DNA of 64,000 bases, taken from positions 253,501-317,500 of the forward strand of contig NZ_CP090095.1 of the NCBI RefSeq assembly GCF_021391675.1, written 5' to 3'. The notes under the pieces were generated by a model. It did not search any database and was not told the DNA's origin. It worked only from the letters and a program-made list of their open reading frames with translations. Within the stretch, counting starts at the first letter, position 1, and the number at the start of each line of letters is the position of its first letter. This document shows positions 8,968-17,222 of the stretch, one piece after another. The DNA is from Neorhizobium galegae (lineage in GTDB: Bacteria; Pseudomonadota; Alphaproteobacteria; Rhizobiales; Rhizobiaceae). A program made the translations under genes and the position numbers.

Positions 8968-10674
8968 ATGGCAGTATCTAACCCCACGCGGGAGGACTTC
9001 GCAGCCCTCCTCGAAGAATCCTTCGCTACCAACGATCTGGCTGAAGGCTACGTCACCAAGGGTCGCGTCACCGCGATCGAAAAGGACATGGCCGTCGTTG
9101 ACGTCGGCCTCAAGGTCGAAGGCCGCATCGCGCTCAAGGAATTCGGCGCCAAGGGCAAGGACGGTTCGCTGAAGGTCGGCGACGAAGTCGAAGTTTATGT
9201 CGAGCGCATCGAAAACGCGCTTGGCGAAGCAGTTCTGTCGCGCGAAAAGGCTCGCCGCGAAGAAAGCTGGGTCAAGCTCGAACTCAAGTTCGAAGCTGGC
9301 GAGCGCGTTGAAGGCGTCATCTTCAACCAGGTCAAGGGTGGCTTCACCGTCGATCTCGACGGCGCCGTCGCCTTCCTGCCGCGTAGCCAGGTCGACATCC
9401 GTCCGATCCGCGACGTCACCCCGCTCATGCACAACCCGCAGCCCTTCGAAATCCTCAAGATGGACAAGCGTCGCGGCAATATCGTGGTTTCGCGCCGTAC
9501 GGTTCTCGAAGAGTCCCGCGCCGAGCAGCGTTCTGAAATCGTTCAGAACCTCGAAGAAGGCCAGGTTGTTGACGGCGTCGTCAAGAACATCACCGATTAC
9601 GGTGCGTTCGTTGACCTCGGCGGCATCGACGGCCTCCTGCACGTCACCGACATGGCATGGCGCCGTGTGAACCATCCGTCGGAAATCCTGTCCATCGGCC
9701 AGCAGGTCAAGGTACAGATCATCCGCATCAACCAGGAAACCCACCGCATCTCGCTCGGCATGAAGCAGCTCGAGTCGGATCCGTGGGATGGCATTGCCGC
9801 CAAGTACCCGGTCGGCAAGAAGATTTCCGGTACCGTCACGAACATCACCGACTACGGTGCGTTCGTCGAGCTGGAGCCGGGCATCGAAGGCCTCATCCAC
9901 ATTTCCGAAATGTCCTGGACCAAGAAGAACGTTCATCCCGGCAAGATCCTGTCCACGACGCAGGATGTTGACGTGGTCGTTCTCGAAGTCGATCCGTCCA
10001 AGCGCCGTATCTCGCTTGGCCTGAAGCAGACGCTCGAAAATCCGTGGCAGGCATTTGCCTACTCGCATCCGGCCGGCACTGAAGTCGAAGGCGAAGTCAA
10101 GAACAAAACCGAATTCGGCCTGTTCATCGGCCTCGAAGGCGATGTTGACGGCATGGTCCACCTCTCCGACCTCGACTGGAACCGTCCGGGCGAGCAGGTC
10201 ATCGAGGAGTTCAACAAGGGCGACGTCGTCAAGGCTGTCGTTCTCGATGTGGACGTCGACAAGGAGCGCATCTCGCTCGGCATCAAGCAGCTCGGCAAGG
10301 ACTCGGTCGGTGAAGCCGCCGCTTCCGGCGAACTGCGCAAGAATGCCGTCGTCTCGTGCGAAGTCATCGCCGTCAACGACGGTGGTGTAGAGGTTCGTCT
10401 CGTCAACCACGAAGACATCACCTCGTTCATCCGCCGCAACGACCTGGCACGCGATCGTGACGATCAGCGTCCGGAGCGTTTCTCGGTCGGCCAGGTCTTC
10501 GATGCCCGCGTCGTCAACTTCTCCAAGAAGGACCGCAAGGTCATGCTGTCGATCAAGGCTCTCGAGATCGCAGAAGAGAAGGAAGCAGTTGCTCAGTTCG
10601 GTTCGTCCGATAGCGGCGCTTCGCTCGGCGACATCCTTGGTGCGGCTCTGAAGAACCGCGGCAGCAACGAGTAA
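8968..10674 (+). CDS. rpsA: 30S ribosomal protein S1
   Basis: mRNA-binding ribosomal protein needed for initiation on most transcripts. The 568-residue product contains six S1 (OB-fold) repeats at about residues 28-95, 113-178, 199-267, 285-353, 371-441 and 458-528; repeats 3-5 are the most alike (NITDYGAFVDLGG, NITDYGAFVELEPG, KTEFGLFIGLEG). AGGAG lies 7 bases before ATG 8968. Codon use is strongly biased (GAA, CTC, GTC, GTT), as expected for a highly expressed gene. The 144-bp cmk-rpsA gap is the likely site of an extra promoter or leader. A strong terminator follows at 10696. Confidence 0.99.
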   Translation: MAVSNPTREDFAALLEESFATNDLAEGYVTKGRVTAIEKDMAVVDVGLKVEGRIALKEFGAKGKDGSLKVGDEVEVYVERIENALGEAVLSREKARREESWVKLELKFEAGERVEGVIFNQVKGGFTVDLDGAVAFLPRSQVDIRPIRDVTPLMHNPQPFEILKMDKRRGNIVVSRRTVLEESRAEQRSEIVQNLEEGQVVDGVVKNITDYGAFVDLGGIDGLLHVTDMAWRRVNHPSEILSIGQQVKVQIIRINQETHRISLGMKQLESDPWDGIAAKYPVGKKISGTVTNITDYGAFVELEPGIEGLIHISEMSWTKKNVHPGKILSTTQDVDVVVLEVDPSKRRISLGLKQTLENPWQAFAYSHPAGTEVEGEVKNKTEFGLFIGLEGDVDGMVHLSDLDWNRPGEQVIEEFNKGDVVKAVVLDVDVDKERISLGIKQLGKDSVGEAAASGELRKNAVVSCEVIAVNDGGVEVRLVNHEDITSFIRRNDLARDRDDQRPERFSVGQVFDARVVNFSKKDRKVMLSIKALEIAEEKEAVAQFGSSDSGASLGDILGAALKNRGSNE

Positions 10675-10695
10675 TCGAAGCTTCCTTGAGAATAG

Positions 10696-10728
10696 AAAAA
10701 CCGCCGGATGCAAGTCCGGCGGTTTTTT
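10696..10728 (+). terminator. rpsA intrinsic terminator (bidirectional)
   Basis: Stem CCGCCGGA/TCCGGCGG (10701-10708, 10715-10722) with loop tgcaag, followed by six T's on the plus strand and preceded by five A's, so it can also end the convergent minus-strand gene that stops at 10753. Confidence 0.95.
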
Positions 10729-10752
10729 CATGCGCAGTTTTTATGGATCGAA

Positions 10753-12417
10753 TTACGTCCAGCCGGCCATGCGCCAATAGAGATCGTTGGCCCGGTCGGC
10801 ATCTTCGGCGGCTTCCTTCGAAGCGTCGTCGCCCTCGTCGTCCTGGGCGTGGTCCCCGTCCGGACGCTCTTCGCCGAACGCCTGCTCGCCGGCCGAATGC
10901 TGCTGTTCGCCGTCTTCGTCGGTCTCCGAAATCGCCTTGGTCTTGCGCTCCTCGGGGTCCCGCTCGCGTTCTTCCGGCGGATAGGCGACATAGGGCAGGG
11001 CAACACCTTCGCGAAAGGCATGCGGCATGGCGATCGGGAGAGCGAGCTGTTCGGCGAGCTCCGTCGCGCCCGTGGCTTGGGTGCTTGCGCTTGCGGAAGG
11101 ACCGGTCGTGCTGCCCGTTGAACCGGTGCTGGCCGGCTCGCCGGTGGCTGGCGGCACGGATTTCGTCGCGGCGGCACTTGCCGCCTCGTTCGCCTGAATG
11201 GCGGATTTTCCGAAAAGCTCCTTGTCGGTCAGCTGCAGCAGCGCCTGCTGTTCGGGCAATTGCCTTGCCGCGACCGGCAGGCCGTCGAGAAATTCGCTGG
11301 TGGCCTCGGCAAGCACCTCCGCGAGCCATGTGGTCGTGGCCCCGTTCGCCAGCTTCTCTGCGTTCGGTCCGTGAACGCCGTTCTGCTGTTCGAGGCCGCG
11401 CTGGGAAAGCCGAGCCAGGGCCGGGCCGTCGTAAAAGACGGGTTGAGACATGCGCCGATCGCCCGCGGCGGTGCTTGCGGTTTGCCGGCCGTCCTCCGGG
11501 CGCGTTGCGGATGGGCCCTCCGCTGTTTCGTCGGCCCGGGCGGCTGCAATTTCCGGCGTCCCGCTCTCCGGGAATTCGGCCGCTTCCTGCGCGGATATCG
11601 ACGCAGATGCCGCGTCTAGATCGTTCTCGGCGCTCATCTGCGATGCATTGGTGTCGGTTGCCGTCGGCGAGGCCTCGGCTTCCGCCGAAAGCATGGTCGG
11701 GCCTGGAGTGGCGCTCAAAGTTGCCGTCGAAACCCGCGGTGCATCCGGATCCGGTATAGTCGCCTCCGCGGCCATAGTCTCAGGCGACGCTCCGTCGACA
11801 GCAGTTTCCTCGCCGGGCTGCGCGGCTTGGCCCTCGGCCTCGGCCGTAGGCACGGAAGGCTGGCTGGATGCTGATGGCGCCGCATTCGCCGGCTGCGGCA
11901 AGATGCTCGGCACCTGTTCCGCCCCGGCATTCTGCCGGTAGGAGCTGACGACGGCCTTTGCCACGAGATCGCGCTCGAGCAGCTGCGCGGTCTCCAGCTG
12001 TATGGCGACGCGGGCAGCTTCGGGACCTGCCGGATTGTTGAGGATTTCGGTGAGCAGGCGCAGAGAAATGCCCTTGACGAGCTGGTTGAGCGTGCGCTCG
12101 AGGGCCGCCTTTTCGGCCGGGTTCATCGCCTTGACCGCCTCTGAAAGGCGCTGGGCATAATCCGCCAATGCCTCGCCTTCGCGGCGAGGGACCTTGATCA
12201 GCCTGCCGATTGTTTCGGCGAAGATGGAAAAACCCTGGGCGAGCTGGAGCTGAGCCGAAAGCGAGAGAATGTCCAGCCGCCCCGCCGACATCGGCGAGGA
12301 AGCGATCAACCCGCTGTTCGCCGCGGTATTGGCCACGTCGATCCGTTGACGCAGCATCGGTTGCTGCGAAGGTGTCTGATAGTCAACGAATGAACTGGTA
12401 CGAACCGGGGGCAGCAT
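10753..12417 (-). CDS. Unrecognised Ala/Glu-rich protein, FliK-like architecture
   Basis: Not recognised with confidence. Of 554 residues, about 1-175 are folded and helical (QLAQGFSIFAETIGRLI; LEALADYAQRLSEAV-like segments), about 175-400 are low-complexity Ala/Pro/Glu/Thr, and about 400-554 contain short conserved-looking segments (LAEVLAEATSEFLDGLP, LPIAMPHAFREGVALPYVAYPP) before an acidic tail. This two-ended layout with a disordered middle is reminiscent of flagellar hook-length (FliK-type) proteins, but no diagnostic motif is seen and no flagellar gene is nearby. Start at ATG 12417: GGAG sits 6 bases upstream; in-frame reading continues further upstream without a better site. No signal peptide. 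The gene upstream on the same strand (12657-13700) is another unknown protein with a similar acidic, Ala-rich composition. Confidence 0.7.
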   Translation of the reverse strand: MLPPVRTSSFVDYQTPSQQPMLRQRIDVANTAANSGLIASSPMSAGRLDILSLSAQLQLAQGFSIFAETIGRLIKVPRREGEALADYAQRLSEAVKAMNPAEKAALERTLNQLVKGISLRLLTEILNNPAGPEAARVAIQLETAQLLERDLVAKAVVSSYRQNAGAEQVPSILPQPANAAPSASSQPSVPTAEAEGQAAQPGEETAVDGASPETMAAEATIPDPDAPRVSTATLSATPGPTMLSAEAEASPTATDTNASQMSAENDLDAASASISAQEAAEFPESGTPEIAAARADETAEGPSATRPEDGRQTASTAAGDRRMSQPVFYDGPALARLSQRGLEQQNGVHGPNAEKLANGATTTWLAEVLAEATSEFLDGLPVAARQLPEQQALLQLTDKELFGKSAIQANEAASAAATKSVPPATGEPASTGSTGSTTGPSASASTQATGATELAEQLALPIAMPHAFREGVALPYVAYPPEERERDPEERKTKAISETDEDGEQQHSAGEQAFGEERPDGDHAQDDEGDDASKEAAEDADRANDLYWRMAGWT

Positions 12418-12656
12418 CGTCCGCTCCAATGTCTGATAGAGACGATAGGACAGCTCGGCTGAACGGATTCTTGTCTTTTCGCAACGAGCGGCGTTGCGAC
12501 CGGAACGCCTCATGGCGTCGCCAGTGCCGATACACAGATATGACTGTGGTGCAAAAAGGTTAACAACTCGCTAACGACTTCCACCTTTCGCCGACAGCTC
12601 AGCGAAAATGATCCATTCCGATGCAGATGAGGGTGGAACTGGGGGTTATTGCAGGA

Positions 12657-13700
12657 TTACGCAGCCAACTTCTTCTTCAACAATTCATAAATCCCGATTT
12701 CGTCCACTCGCACCGGCACGATGTCGGCATAGGACTTCTCGGCGTTATCGGCTGCGAGCTCCTCGATCGCATTCGCCGCCATTTCATTGGTAGGCGCGTC
12801 GTTTTCCGCCAGGACGGCGTCGGAGGCTTCGTCCTTGCTGGAGCTATCCTCGGAAACGAGGCTGTCGGCAGCCTCGCTCGTATCGGAACTGGCGACCTGT
12901 TCGGCGGCTGCGGCAAACAGGGCCAGTAGCGCTGTATCGTCCACGGATGCCGTGTCGGTTGCGCCATCGGCAGCCGGTTCGGCATTCGCCTTGTCATTCT
13001 TCTTTTCGATGACGTCCTGGACCTTCTGGACGTCTTCGAGTTTCTTGCCGGCTTCGGCCGCCTCGATGTCGGCCCGGCGCTCGGCGCGCGTTTCGGCATC
13101 TTCGACACGGGTCGGATCGTAGCCCTGCGGACCGAGCTTCAGCTCTTCGAGCGTCTTCGGATCGGCGACATCCTCCAGCCTTTGCACGACGCGTTCGACT
13201 TCCGTGTCGAGCTTGCCGCCATTGGCCTTCCGGTTGAGGCCGTCCATCAGGCGCTGGTTGTCGTCGCCGTAAGGGTTCTTGATCGCCGAGAGCAGCGTAT
13301 CCATAGAGATGCTGATGTCTTCGAGGCCGAGATCTTCGACGAGTTCGCCGATCTCGTCCGGCATCATCTCTTTCAGCGCGTCTTCCAGCGCCTTTCCGAG
13401 CTTGTAGGACGAGCGCGCTTCGTCGGTATCGATGCCGAGTTTGGCAGCCAGCCGGTCGACGAGCTCGATCTTCAGCTCGTTGGGGTCTGTCTTGGTGACG
13501 CCGAAAAGGGCGGAGGTGATCTTGTCGCGGGCGCGCCGGGCGTCTTCGCTGGCGCTGATACGGGCTTCGGTAACCGGGTCGCTCTTCTTGCCGGTCCGCT
13601 GTTCTTCGTCCTTCTTGCGCTGCTCCTCGATGCTGTCGAGCATCGACTGCATCATGTTGGTCGCGGCAAGCCCATAAGTCTGCTGGGTAGGAAGCAACAT
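12657..13700 (-). CDS. Unrecognised soluble helical protein with acidic Ala-rich tail
   Basis: No family recognised. The 347-residue product begins MLLPTQQTYGLAA, then has a helical, charged region (residues about 15-200, including EEQRKKDEEQR and several LGLED/KLGID helical segments) that may form coiled coils. A low-complexity Ala/Asp/Ser/Glu region (about 230-330) is followed by a short basic C-terminus ELLKKKLAA. No signal peptide or membrane helix is visible. No good ribosome-binding site precedes ATG 13700; MMQSML at residue 16 is an alternative start. A 239-bp gap separates it from the downstream unknown gene on the same strand; the pair may be functionally linked. Confidence 0.65.
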   Translation of the reverse strand: MLLPTQQTYGLAATNMMQSMLDSIEEQRKKDEEQRTGKKSDPVTEARISASEDARRARDKITSALFGVTKTDPNELKIELVDRLAAKLGIDTDEARSSYKLGKALEDALKEMMPDEIGELVEDLGLEDISISMDTLLSAIKNPYGDDNQRLMDGLNRKANGGKLDTEVERVVQRLEDVADPKTLEELKLGPQGYDPTRVEDAETRAERRADIEAAEAGKKLEDVQKVQDVIEKKNDKANAEPAADGATDTASVDDTALLALFAAAAEQVASSDTSEAADSLVSEDSSSKDEASDAVLAENDAPTNEMAANAIEELAADNAEKSYADIVPVRVDEIGIYELLKKKLAA

Positions 13701-13829
13701 GGCCCGAAATCCGGTCTCGTCGAGAGGTATACCGCGGGCAAAACTAGATTCGAACAGTTAACGGAACGTTACCGGACAGCTAGAGGTTATGCCGCTCTTT
13801 CTCATATTCGGGCGGAGTCTCTTCGGACG

Positions 13830-14453
13830 TCAGCTATGGGCGAAGATATCGGCCTCTTCCCAGCCCAGCAGGTCCAGCTTCGCCCGCGTCGGCAGGAATT
13901 CGAAGCAGGCCTGGGCAAGGTCGGCACGCCTGTCGCGGACCAGGCGGTAGCTCAGCTTGTCGCGCAGTGCATGCAGGTGCAGCACGTCGGACGCCGCATA
14001 CTCCAGCTGCGCCGGCGAAAGGACCTCGGCTGCCCAGTCGGATTGCTGCTGCGCCTTGGAAACGTCGACATCCAGCATTTCCTTCAGATTGTCCTTCAGT
14101 CCATGCCGGTCCGTGTAGGTGCGGGTCAGCCGCGAGGCGATCTTGGTGCAGAACACCGGCGTCGTGGTCACGCCGAACGTATGGAAGAGAACGGCGATAT
14201 CGAAGCGGCCGTAGTGGAAGATCTTCTGGCGCGTCGGATCGGCAAGCATGGCGACGAGGTTTGGAGCCTCGTTCTGCCCGGCAGCGATGCGGATCACGTC
14301 GGCGGAACCGTCCCCGGGCGAAAGCTGCACGACGCAAAGCCGGTCGCGGCGGGGCACGAGGCCCAGGGTTTCCGTATCGATGGCGATCGCCCCCGTATAA
14401 CGCGCCGCATCCGCTGCCGGAATATCGCCTTCGTGATACCTGATCTCTGCCAT
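13830..14453 (-). CDS. rnd: Ribonuclease D, short form
   Basis: A DEDD-family 3'-5' exoribonuclease involved in tRNA and structured-RNA maturation. The exonuclease motifs are visible: AIAIDTETLGL (ExoI, D and E), HYGRFDIAVL (ExoII) and YAASDVLHLHALRD (ExoIII, Y and D). Only the catalytic domain is present: 207 residues from ATG 14453, lacking the C-terminal HRDC domain of E. coli RNase D, as is common in Rhizobiales. The start is supported by GGAG 6 bases upstream; a longer frame to 14564 has no family similarity at its N-terminus. The sRNA gene at 14673 is divergent from it. Confidence 0.93.
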   Translation of the reverse strand: MAEIRYHEGDIPAADAARYTGAIAIDTETLGLVPRRDRLCVVQLSPGDGSADVIRIAAGQNEAPNLVAMLADPTRQKIFHYGRFDIAVLFHTFGVTTTPVFCTKIASRLTRTYTDRHGLKDNLKEMLDVDVSKAQQQSDWAAEVLSPAQLEYAASDVLHLHALRDKLSYRLVRDRRADLAQACFEFLPTRAKLDLLGWEEADIFAHS

Positions 14454-14637
14454 GTCCGTCTCCGTCCGTCCGTCTGTCTGCCGGAACTCGCTATAAACCA
14501 CGTTTTTCCCGAGCGATATGGTGATCTTGAGGGGACGGCGCAGCAGGGGCCGAAAAGGCTCCATTGAGCGATCGGATCAGTCCCGGGCATTTGCTCAGCT
14601 CTGCGTTCAGCGCATTGCTGCATTGCGGCAGGATGGG

Positions 14638-14666
14638 TTGGCGTGATTAAACGATTAGCCTATATC
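14638..14666 (+). promoter_or_regulatory. Predicted sigma-70 promoter of the three-hairpin sRNA
   Basis: The -35 TTGGCG (14638-14643), a 17-bp spacer and the -10 TATATC (14661-14666) match the alphaproteobacterial housekeeping pattern. The implied transcription start, about 14673, falls directly before the first sRNA hairpin. Confidence 0.65.
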
Positions 14667-14672
14667 TTTGCT

Positions 14673-14792
14673 CATCGAGCGACGCACTCCTCCTCCCAGT
14701 GTTGCTCGATACGGATCGACAACATCCTCCTCCTCCCAGTTGTCGATCAAGTTTAAAGCCTGGCGCACCCTCCTCCCGCGCCAGGCTTTTTC
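14673..14792 (+). ncRNA. Three-hairpin anti-SD small RNA, alpha-r14 / NfeR1 (cuckoo) family
   Basis: A ~120-nt RNA with three consecutive stem-loops, each presenting a C/U-rich loop complementary to Shine-Dalgarno sequences. Hairpin 1 spans 14675-14709 with CCTCCTCCC at 14689-14697; hairpin 2 spans 14714-14748 with a perfect 10-bp stem and CCTCCTCCTCCC at 14726-14737; hairpin 3 spans 14755-14789 with a perfect 12-bp stem, CCCTCCTCCC at 14768-14777 and a following T-run that makes it the terminator. This matches the architecture described for the alpha-r14 RNAs (NfeR1 of Sinorhizobium) and the wider cuckoo/CcsR group, thought to act by pairing with ribosome-binding sites, usually with Hfq. Size, promoter and terminator are read from the sequence; targets are not. 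It lies alone in the 471-bp gap between rnd and the phosphatase gene. Confidence 0.9.
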
Positions 14793-14854
14793 CGTTTCTG
14801 GAGCAGGATTTCCCCCTTCAAGACATTGCGGTTTGACTCACGGCAGCCGGGCTG

Positions 14855-14872
14855 GCGTCACGTGTGTGTCAC
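14855..14872 (+). promoter_or_regulatory. Possible Pho box
   Basis: GCGTCAC (14855-14861) and GTGTCAC (14866-14872) form a direct repeat with 11-bp pitch and a 4-bp spacer, as in PhoB boxes (two CTGTCAT-like units). It lies 54 bp before the alkaline phosphatase start. The match to consensus is partial; there is only one pair of units. Confidence 0.45.
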
Positions 14873-14925
14873 GCACCGCCGATATACGAACCTCGCCTTC
14901 CCTTTGAATTTTTCGTGAGGTTACT

Positions 14926-16677
14926 ATGCGCAAGATTTTTGCCGCCCTGGTCGTTTCGACCGTGCTTGCCGGGGCCGCCCAAGCCGCCACCGTATATCCG
15001 CTGGATCGCGCCACGATCCTCGCCGGCTCCCCCTTCGACTTCAAGGTTGAGTTCACCTCGGTCGTAAAGCCGGAAGACGTCAAGATCACCGTCAACGGCC
15101 AGGACTACAAGAGCGTTCTCGGCAAGGAAGTCCAGTTCGTCGCGGAAGAAAAGAACAAGGACAAGCTCCTCGGTTCTGCCGTCATCCTGCGTGGCCTGAC
15201 GCTCGCCAATGCCGGCGATTACAAGGTCGAGATTTCGGCCGGTTCCGAGACCAGGACCGTCACCTGGAACGTCTACGGCACGAGCGCTGCCCCGAAGGCC
15301 AAGAACGTCATCTTCCTGCTCGGCGACGGGCTGTCGGTCGCCCACCGCACCGCTGCCCGCATCATGTCCAAGGGGATGACCGAAGGCAAGGCAAACGCCC
15401 GCCTCGCCATGGACGACCTCGACCGCATGGCTTTCGTCGGCACCTCGGCCACCAACGCGATCAACACCGACTCGGCCAACACGATGTCCGCCTACATGAC
15501 CGGTCACAAGACCGCCGTGAACGCGATTGGCGTCTACGCCGACCGGACTCCGGACCCGTTGGACGATCCGAGGGTCGAAACGATCGCCGAAGCCCTCCGC
15601 CGCCAGACCGGCAAATCGATCGGTATCGTCGCTACGTCCGAAATCGAAGACGCCACCCCGGCTGCCGTCGTTGCCCACACCCGCAACCGCAACGACAAGG
15701 CAGATGTCGTCGGCATGCTTCTCGACGTGAAGCCGGAAGTCGTGCTCGGCGGCGGTTCCGCTTACTTCCTGCCGCAGGCGACTGCCGGTTCGAAGCGCAA
15801 GGACGACAAGGACTTTATCAACCTCTTCAAGGATGCCGGTTACACGCTGGCCACCGACAAGAACGAACTTGCCGCCAGCGCAAACGCCAATGGGCTGCTG
15901 CTCGGCCTGTTCCATCCCGGCAATCTGGACGTAACGCTCGACCGCGAGTTCCTGAAGAAGGGTACCGTCGAAAAGTATCCGAACCAGCCGGGTCTGGTCG
16001 CGATGACCAAGGTTGCTCTTGATCGCCTTTCCAAGGATCAGGACGGCTTCTTCCTGATGGTCGAAGCCTCCTCGATCGACAAGATGTCCCATCCGCTCGA
16101 CTGGGACCGCGCCGTCGTCGATACCATCGAATTCGACAAGGCGATCGGCCTTGCCCGCGAGTTCCAGAAGGCCAACCCCGACACGCTGATCGTCGTCACC
16201 GGCGACCATACCCATGGCGTTTCCATCATCGGCACGGTTGACGACGAAAAGCCGGGCACCGAGATGCGCGAAAAGGTCGGCATCTATGCGGAAGCCGGCT
16301 TCCCGAACTACAAGGACGAAAACGGCGACGGTTATCCGGACAAGATCGACGTCTCGCGCCGCCTGTTCCTCGCCGCCAACAACGGCCCCGACCACTATGA
16401 AACCTTCCGCCCGAAGATGGATGGCCCGTTCGTTCCGGCCATCCAGAACGAGAAGAAGGAATATGTCGTCAACGAACAGTACAAGAATGTCCCCGGCGCG
16501 GTCTTCGTTCAGGGCAATATCCCGAAAAGCGGCGACAGCGGCGTACACTCGGTTGATGACGTCGTCTTGCAGGCGGCCGGACCCGGTTCGGAAGGTTTCA
16601 AGGGCTATATGGAACAAAGCGACATCTACAAGGTGCTCGCCGATACCTTCGCCCTCGGCAGCAAGCAGACCAACTAA
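14926..16677 (+). CDS. Periplasmic alkaline phosphatase with N-terminal beta domain
   Basis: Zn/Mg-dependent phosphomonoesterase of the PhoA superfamily, releasing phosphate in the periplasm. Residues 1-20 are a Sec signal peptide (AAQA cleavage). Residues about 21-120 form an immunoglobulin-like beta domain not found in E. coli PhoA. The catalytic domain runs from about 125: metal ligand D134 in LLGDGLS, nucleophile S183 in TDSANT, then VEASSIDKMSH, VVTGDHTHG and, near the C-terminus, GVHSVDDV. Length is 583 residues. GTGAGG precedes ATG 14926, and a possible Pho box lies 54 bp upstream, which would fit induction by phosphate starvation. The following gene is 80 bp downstream, across a short hairpin, so partial co-transcription with the metal-linked ABC genes is possible. 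Confidence 0.93.
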   Translation: MRKIFAALVVSTVLAGAAQAATVYPLDRATILAGSPFDFKVEFTSVVKPEDVKITVNGQDYKSVLGKEVQFVAEEKNKDKLLGSAVILRGLTLANAGDYKVEISAGSETRTVTWNVYGTSAAPKAKNVIFLLGDGLSVAHRTAARIMSKGMTEGKANARLAMDDLDRMAFVGTSATNAINTDSANTMSAYMTGHKTAVNAIGVYADRTPDPLDDPRVETIAEALRRQTGKSIGIVATSEIEDATPAAVVAHTRNRNDKADVVGMLLDVKPEVVLGGGSAYFLPQATAGSKRKDDKDFINLFKDAGYTLATDKNELAASANANGLLLGLFHPGNLDVTLDREFLKKGTVEKYPNQPGLVAMTKVALDRLSKDQDGFFLMVEASSIDKMSHPLDWDRAVVDTIEFDKAIGLAREFQKANPDTLIVVTGDHTHGVSIIGTVDDEKPGTEMREKVGIYAEAGFPNYKDENGDGYPDKIDVSRRLFLAANNGPDHYETFRPKMDGPFVPAIQNEKKEYVVNEQYKNVPGAVFVQGNIPKSGDSGVHSVDDVVLQAAGPGSEGFKGYMEQSDIYKVLADTFALGSKQTN

Positions 16678-16714
16678 GGTCTGGCTGCCGGCCCCACTCG
16701 TGGTAAAACAACGC

Positions 16715-16737
16715 TCCCGGCCGAGACTTGGCCGGGA
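16715..16737 (+). other. Intercistronic hairpin between phosphatase and Tat-protein genes
   Basis: Perfect 8-bp stem TCCCGGCC/GGCCGGGA with a 7-nt loop. No T-run follows, so it is more likely an mRNA-stabilising or partially attenuating structure than a full terminator. Confidence 0.45.
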
Positions 16738-16757
16738 ACACCGTTTCAGGAGGTTTC

Positions 16758-17222
16758 ATGGAAAAGCGCTTTCCCCGGGGTTTCAGCCGGCGCAGCTTGC
16801 TGGGCCTCGCAGCCGCCGCTCCGCTGCTTGCGGCAGCCCGATCCGCTGTCGCTGCCGATGACCTTGGTTTTAACGAACTCTATGGCAAGTACGGCGTTCT
16901 GGGCCTCGAATTTTCCGACAAGGTGAAGAAGCTGGCTGGCCGGGACGTGGCGATCCGCGGTTTCATGGCGCCGCCGCTGAAGGCCGAGGCCGCTTTCTTC
17001 GTGCTGACCGAAGTGCCGATGGCGCTTTGCCCCTTCTGCTCCTCCGACGCGGACTGGCCCGACAACATCATTGTCATCTATCTTCACCGCAAGCAGACAT
17101 TCACCCAGGCGAACGAAACGATCGAAGTGCGCGGCACCCTTGAGGTTGGCTCCTGGAAGGATCCCGAGACCGGATTTGTCAGCCTTCTGAGGATCCGAGA
17201 CGCGGCGTATCAGGCTGCATGA
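16758..17222 (+). CDS. Tat-exported CPFC-motif protein (DUF3299-like)
   Basis: Predicted periplasmic partner of the following ABC transporter. The N-terminus is a twin-arginine signal (FSRRSLLGLAAAAP, residues 9-22; cleavage likely after AVA at 30-32), implying folding or cofactor/metal loading before export. The mature part (about 120 residues) contains GFMAPPLKAEAAFFVL and a CPFC pair (C91, C94), resembling the DUF3299 proteins found with MacB/LolCDE-like transporters, including the zinc-regulated zrg cluster of Vibrio; that comparison is from memory of the families. Start at ATG 16758, with AGGAGG 7 bases upstream. Its stop overlaps the ATPase start (ATGA at 17219-17222). Metal or thiol chemistry is likely, but the exact role is unknown. 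Confidence 0.75.
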   Translation: MEKRFPRGFSRRSLLGLAAAAPLLAAARSAVAADDLGFNELYGKYGVLGLEFSDKVKKLAGRDVAIRGFMAPPLKAEAAFFVLTEVPMALCPFCSSDADWPDNIIVIYLHRKQTFTQANETIEVRGTLEVGSWKDPETGFVSLLRIRDAAYQAA

